Assembly: GCA_020205615.1 (NCBI GenBank) | Contig: CM035164.1 | Location: 120,765,767 to 120,829,766, forward strand | Direction of reading: 5' to 3' | DNA from: Panax quinquefolius | Taxonomy: Eukaryota; Streptophyta; Magnoliopsida; Apiales; Araliaceae | DNA: 64,000 nt | Part shown: positions 60,354 through 64,000 of the stretch, in pieces | Position numbering within the stretch: position 1 is the first letter of the stretch | Layout of the letters: the number at the start of each line of letters is the position of its first letter | The notes under the pieces: generated by a model | Told to the model about the DNA's origin: nothing | What the model saw: the letters and a program-made list of their open reading frames with translations, nothing else | Database searches by the model: none | Made by a program: the position numbers and the translations under genes

Positions 60354-62995
60354 CACTACACCAAAAATGGCCTCTAGCGAAGGAAATTTTGTGAAGGAAT
60401 TTATTCTTTCACATGAGGAGTTGTTTAGCGAAGGAACAATGAAGGAAAAAAGTATAGTGACAATATAGATATTAGCGAAAGAAACATCCTTCACAATTTA
60501 TATTTTTTTTCTCACAAAATTGGGGCAATAAAAAGATTTTTGGAGCTAATTTATGATGAAAATTTGTGAGGAAAAAATCTATTTAGTGAAGGAATTATTA
60601 CTCACTATATATCATTATTCAAAAGTTTTTTGCAAGGGATAAAATTGGTCGCTATCTTGTTCTAAATAATTTTTTTAAATTAATTGTGGTGAATATAAAT
60701 ACCTTAAATTTTTTACACTAGTAAATTTAATTTTAATAACATTTTTAAGTAACTTACAATATCAACTATTTATTTTAATAAACTATAAAGTAAATAACTT
60801 TACATTATGTAAAATTTGGTCAGAAGTTTATGTGAGAGATAAAATTGGTCGCAAATTTATTCTAAATAAAATTTTTAGAATTAATTATGATTAATATAAA
60901 TTATAATATAAATACATTTCATGGAAGAGGGAAAGGTTGTAAGCCCTAGCTCAATAATTGCATTTTGTTCCCCCTTTTTCCCCAAATATTTTCGTCGCTC
61001 TCCTCCTTCTCACTTTGTGATTTCCTTTTCCTCTTCCTCTTCACCGGCGATTCCCTCTTCCTTCTTCACGTCGAGGATTCCCTCTCTCAATATTCTTATT
61101 CCTCTTCATTTTTTTTTCATCTCTCTTTAGCTACTTGGGTCTTCACATTTCCATATTACTAAAGCATAATAATCCATCAAGTTATTGTTAAGGATATAGC
61201 CGAATTCTCTGAGAATTAAGTCTATAACCAAATTAGAAGATGGATTGGAGTAAGAGGCAGTCCAAATGAGGATTGGATTAGGTTTTAGGCATTCCGTGGA
61301 AAATTGATACAGATGGAGTGAGGAATAACATCACCAGATTTGGGATATTGAACGAATGTATTGTTATGAAGGTTAGCTCTTTGTTGCTTTTAGCAATAAA
61401 CTTTAGCTTTTTGTTATGTTTTTTCTTTCTTCTTATATTATATCTTGAAGAGTTCTTTTGATTGATGATGCATATTGGACGAGCAGTTATGTTAAATTCA
61501 ATAATGTTGATTCTGATAAATTGGGTTTAAACCTCTCTAAACATCTATGAATTATGTCCTAAAAATGAATGCACAAGTCGTGTTTGATAAAATTACTCTT
61601 AAAGCTATTTAGTTTAAAAACAAAGAATTAGGCAGGTTGCTATCAAGAAAGACTAAATATATGTATGTTGAAGCCAATTTTATATGTAGAAGGTTTAATG
61701 TTTAGCCCATTTTATATGTAGAAGGTTTTATGTTCTATAGCTTTCCTGCAGTGCAGGAGGAATGGTATTTTCAAGTTTAGTGCCTGCAACTGTGAACTCT
61801 CTCTCTTCACTGGCTAAAAGTTCAATAGCTAGTTTGCACATCTAGTCTTTGCATGGACTTCTATTGACAATTGAATCTGCTGGCTTGTCCTATGTGCCAC
61901 ATTTTTAGAGATTACTTTCTGATCATCTATTAAATGTGGCAGGGTAACTGGTTTAATGATGCAAATACCATTTAATTAGCAACCTCAGACATGAAAAAAT
62001 GGTGGATGTGAAAAGGCAAAAATATAGTCTCTATGTAACTTTGATATAATCACGTTACATTTGCTGTGTGCACTCTGTAGTTACTTCTCCACTCGTACGG
62101 TTTATCAGATTGTATAACTTCTCGAAAAAGAAAAAAAAAGTATGACTATATAAGCTATTTGTGAGGTTAAAAATAAAAGGTAAATAAAAGTTCTTGTGCT
62201 CCAGGTTACGATTATATGATTACATGCCCGGATTTACATTATATGAATAAGTAGTAACAAACTAAAACAAAAGATAGGCTTGGAGCTCTTGGGTTGGGTG
62301 TCATATAGACATGCTTATGCTCGAGTTCGATTCATTGAGACAGTTAAAAAGATATCGAGTAATTTATGAACAATCAAGTCTTCAACAAAATCTATTCAGT
62401 TATTGATATAAACATTGATTAAATCTTTGATGTATGTAACCTATATATGTGTTAGGCAGGCTATGTTGTTGACTTTACTTATATTCATCTTTTGTTTCTT
62501 AATTTCATTTTGTGCAGGGACTTACGACAACCGGTCCAAGAAAGATCAATTTTTTTCGGTAACAACATAAGTTCGAAAGACGAGTGGAAATACTCACTGT
62601 AAATGTGAAAGTTGATACATATTCTAATGTAAGAAAGAAATCATTGTTGTTAAATTCAATAGCTCTGACCTTTCATTTGTATTTCCTTGGAAGAGTCATT
62701 TCCTCCCTTGTTGTCTTTTCTATATAATAAAACTTCTTTATCATTTTTGCCAAAAAAGAACTCACCAACTCTAAGGCTTTGCAATTTAGTACTTGTTGGT
62801 TTACTGTTTTTGTGTATAGCCTTGTAAGGCGATTTGATTTGATTTCAAAATGATTGTACATCCGAGTTTTTTATTTTTCGAGTCTCAACAAAAGTAACCA
62901 TCGGTGACGTATTGCCGTATATAAAGCGGCATTTAGCTTTTACATTCATCGATCACAAATCTGGAAAGGTCGATTGCTTTGCAACTTATGTTAGA
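60354..62995. mobile_element. CACTA-like terminus and associated non-coding sequence
   Basis: CACTACACCAAAAATGGCC at 60354 is a typical left terminus of plant CACTA (En/Spm) transposons. Subterminal AGCGAAGGAA-like words recur near 60373, 60428, 60473 and 60586, as expected for transposase-binding repeats. The matching right end (...GGTGTAGTG) is not found before the next LTR at 62996, so the right border is unknown or lost. No transposase frame is seen. A CT-rich stretch at 60960-61130 resembles a 5' UTR and may be captured host sequence. The interval 61400-62995 holds nothing I can assign. Confidence 0.55.
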
Positions 62996-64000
62996 TGTGA
63001 CGCCCCCAAAATAGGTCCATTCCATCCAACCCATTCTGAGTCACTAAATACATGGTACGAAATAACTACAACTTTATTATTACAACATATAAACATGAGT
63101 TTAAATACGAGATATTGCCATCTAGACAATATCCACACATAAATAAATCCCCATCATAATTATTGATACATTATTTTACAAAATGGTGAGGACTACTAAA
63201 CAACTCTCTCTAGAACCTTCATTCCATACCCCAAGCTAGTACTTTCGCTACATTCTCGCCTCCACGAGAAGAAAAATGGAACAACAAGGAAAAGGGTGAG
63301 CTCAACTAGCCCGAAAAGAATATTATGACTAAGATAATATACAACAAATTATCATTAGTCTTCACGGGGAAAAAAACTAATAGAATACAATAGACAACAA
63401 GTTTTTAAACCCAATATTCGCATGATGGAAATAATAATTCATTAGAAGAGTTAAGTAGAGAATGCAACTACTATCTTACATGTATGAATTTAAAAGTTAA
63501 ATCAAATCATCTTTTATCCTGTAACATCAATCAACATACATCCGGAATCAAATATTCATCTTTTGCACTCTGAGGCCAAAGATATTCATCGATTAATCAT
63601 GTTCATCTAAACACTGCATCATCTTTACTACTACGGCCAAAGATATTCTTCAAAATCATTCATCTTTTACCACTCACAGCCAAAGATATTCCATAATATC
63701 ATCATTTAAGATGAAGATGATGAAAATATTTTTAAAGAAACGAATCCAAAGAAACAAAATGACAAGGATTAAGGATTAAGGATTCGTGACTTTGTTTTAT
63801 CCACGTCCAAAATACCTCAAAAATAATCACAAAGGTGTAAAATTCAAGAATGATCAAAACATGGATACAATCAAAGCTAGTATCTGAGAATAGATATTTT
63901 GAATGAAAAGAAAAATTTTTATTTTTCGATTGAATAGTCAGATTCGTGAATATGAATAGTCTGAAGTATACATGAATAATAACTCAGACACCAAAAGATA
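62996..64000 (-). repeat. Reverse Gypsy-type LTR G, cut by the window end
   Basis: Begins TGTGACGCCCCCAAAATAGG and follows element C's LTR in reverse: the ATACATGGTACG segment, TATTGATACATTATTTTACA, ATTCTCGCCTCCACGAGAAG and then GGCCAAAGATATTCATC units (63560-63690). It matches C's subfamily better than D's. The remainder lies beyond 64000. Confidence 0.82.

Noticed and set aside
1..64000. A novel defence or other multi-gene system
   Set aside because: Read on both strands, the window holds three ordinary plant genes, some pseudogenes and transposable elements. Nothing shows a co-organised unknown gene set.

Overview
This is nuclear DNA of a flowering plant, almost certainly a eudicot. It is AT-rich, its genes have many GT-AG introns, and it carries plant-type LTR retrotransposons, Stowaway MITEs and hAT, CACTA-like and foldback elements. 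I see no prokaryotic operon, CRISPR array, rRNA gene or convincing tRNA gene.

Left part (1-26.5 kb) is the gene space and holds three intact-looking genes. (1) A DAR1/DA1-family LIM-domain peptidase gene (+) enters the window inside a 5' exon and ends at 8359; nine exons were resolved, giving 425 visible residues. Its third visible intron carries a nest of DNA transposons: a hAT element containing a Stowaway MITE and a second hAT MITE, both hATs with exact 8-bp target duplications. (2) An intronless LysM receptor-like kinase of the LYK4/LYK5 type lies at 10014-11876 (-); it has lost the DFG motif and is probably a pseudokinase. (3) A PQ-loop amino-acid transporter-like gene (+) has twelve exons from 23233 to 26536 and encodes 391 residues. 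From memory, the Arabidopsis homologues of (1) and (3) are immediate neighbours (At4g36860 and At4g36850), so this looks like conserved microsynteny with extra material between them. Between genes 2 and 3 lie a truncated RCC1-family pseudogene (about 15.25 kb) and a chain of foldback elements, each seated between (TA)n microsatellites.

Right part (28-64 kb) is a retrotransposon nest. A Myb/SANT-like pseudogene (-) is cut by a Ty3/Gypsy-type LTR fragment (A). Next is the 3' end of another Gypsy element (F). F's 3' LTR is interrupted by a 9.2-kb Copia element (B, 32799-41981, TSD GTAAG) and then by a reverse-oriented Gypsy-type LTR (E). E is interrupted by an almost internal-less reverse element (D, 43712-59784, TSD AAGAA). 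D's 3' LTR is in turn interrupted by a forward, internally deleted Gypsy element (C, about 44739-53415). E is finally cut by a CACTA-like terminus at 60354, and the window ends inside another reverse LTR (G) at 62996.

The three host genes do not form one pathway: organ-size peptidase, chitin or symbiotic-signal perception, and probable vacuolar amino-acid transport. The features most worth a second look are the TA-microsatellite-seated foldback chain, the coding-free LTR element D, and a recurrent GCTG-versus-CTTTG discrepancy between paired LTRs. The last may be consensus error at methylated CHG sites and would affect every reading-frame judgement in the repeat region.
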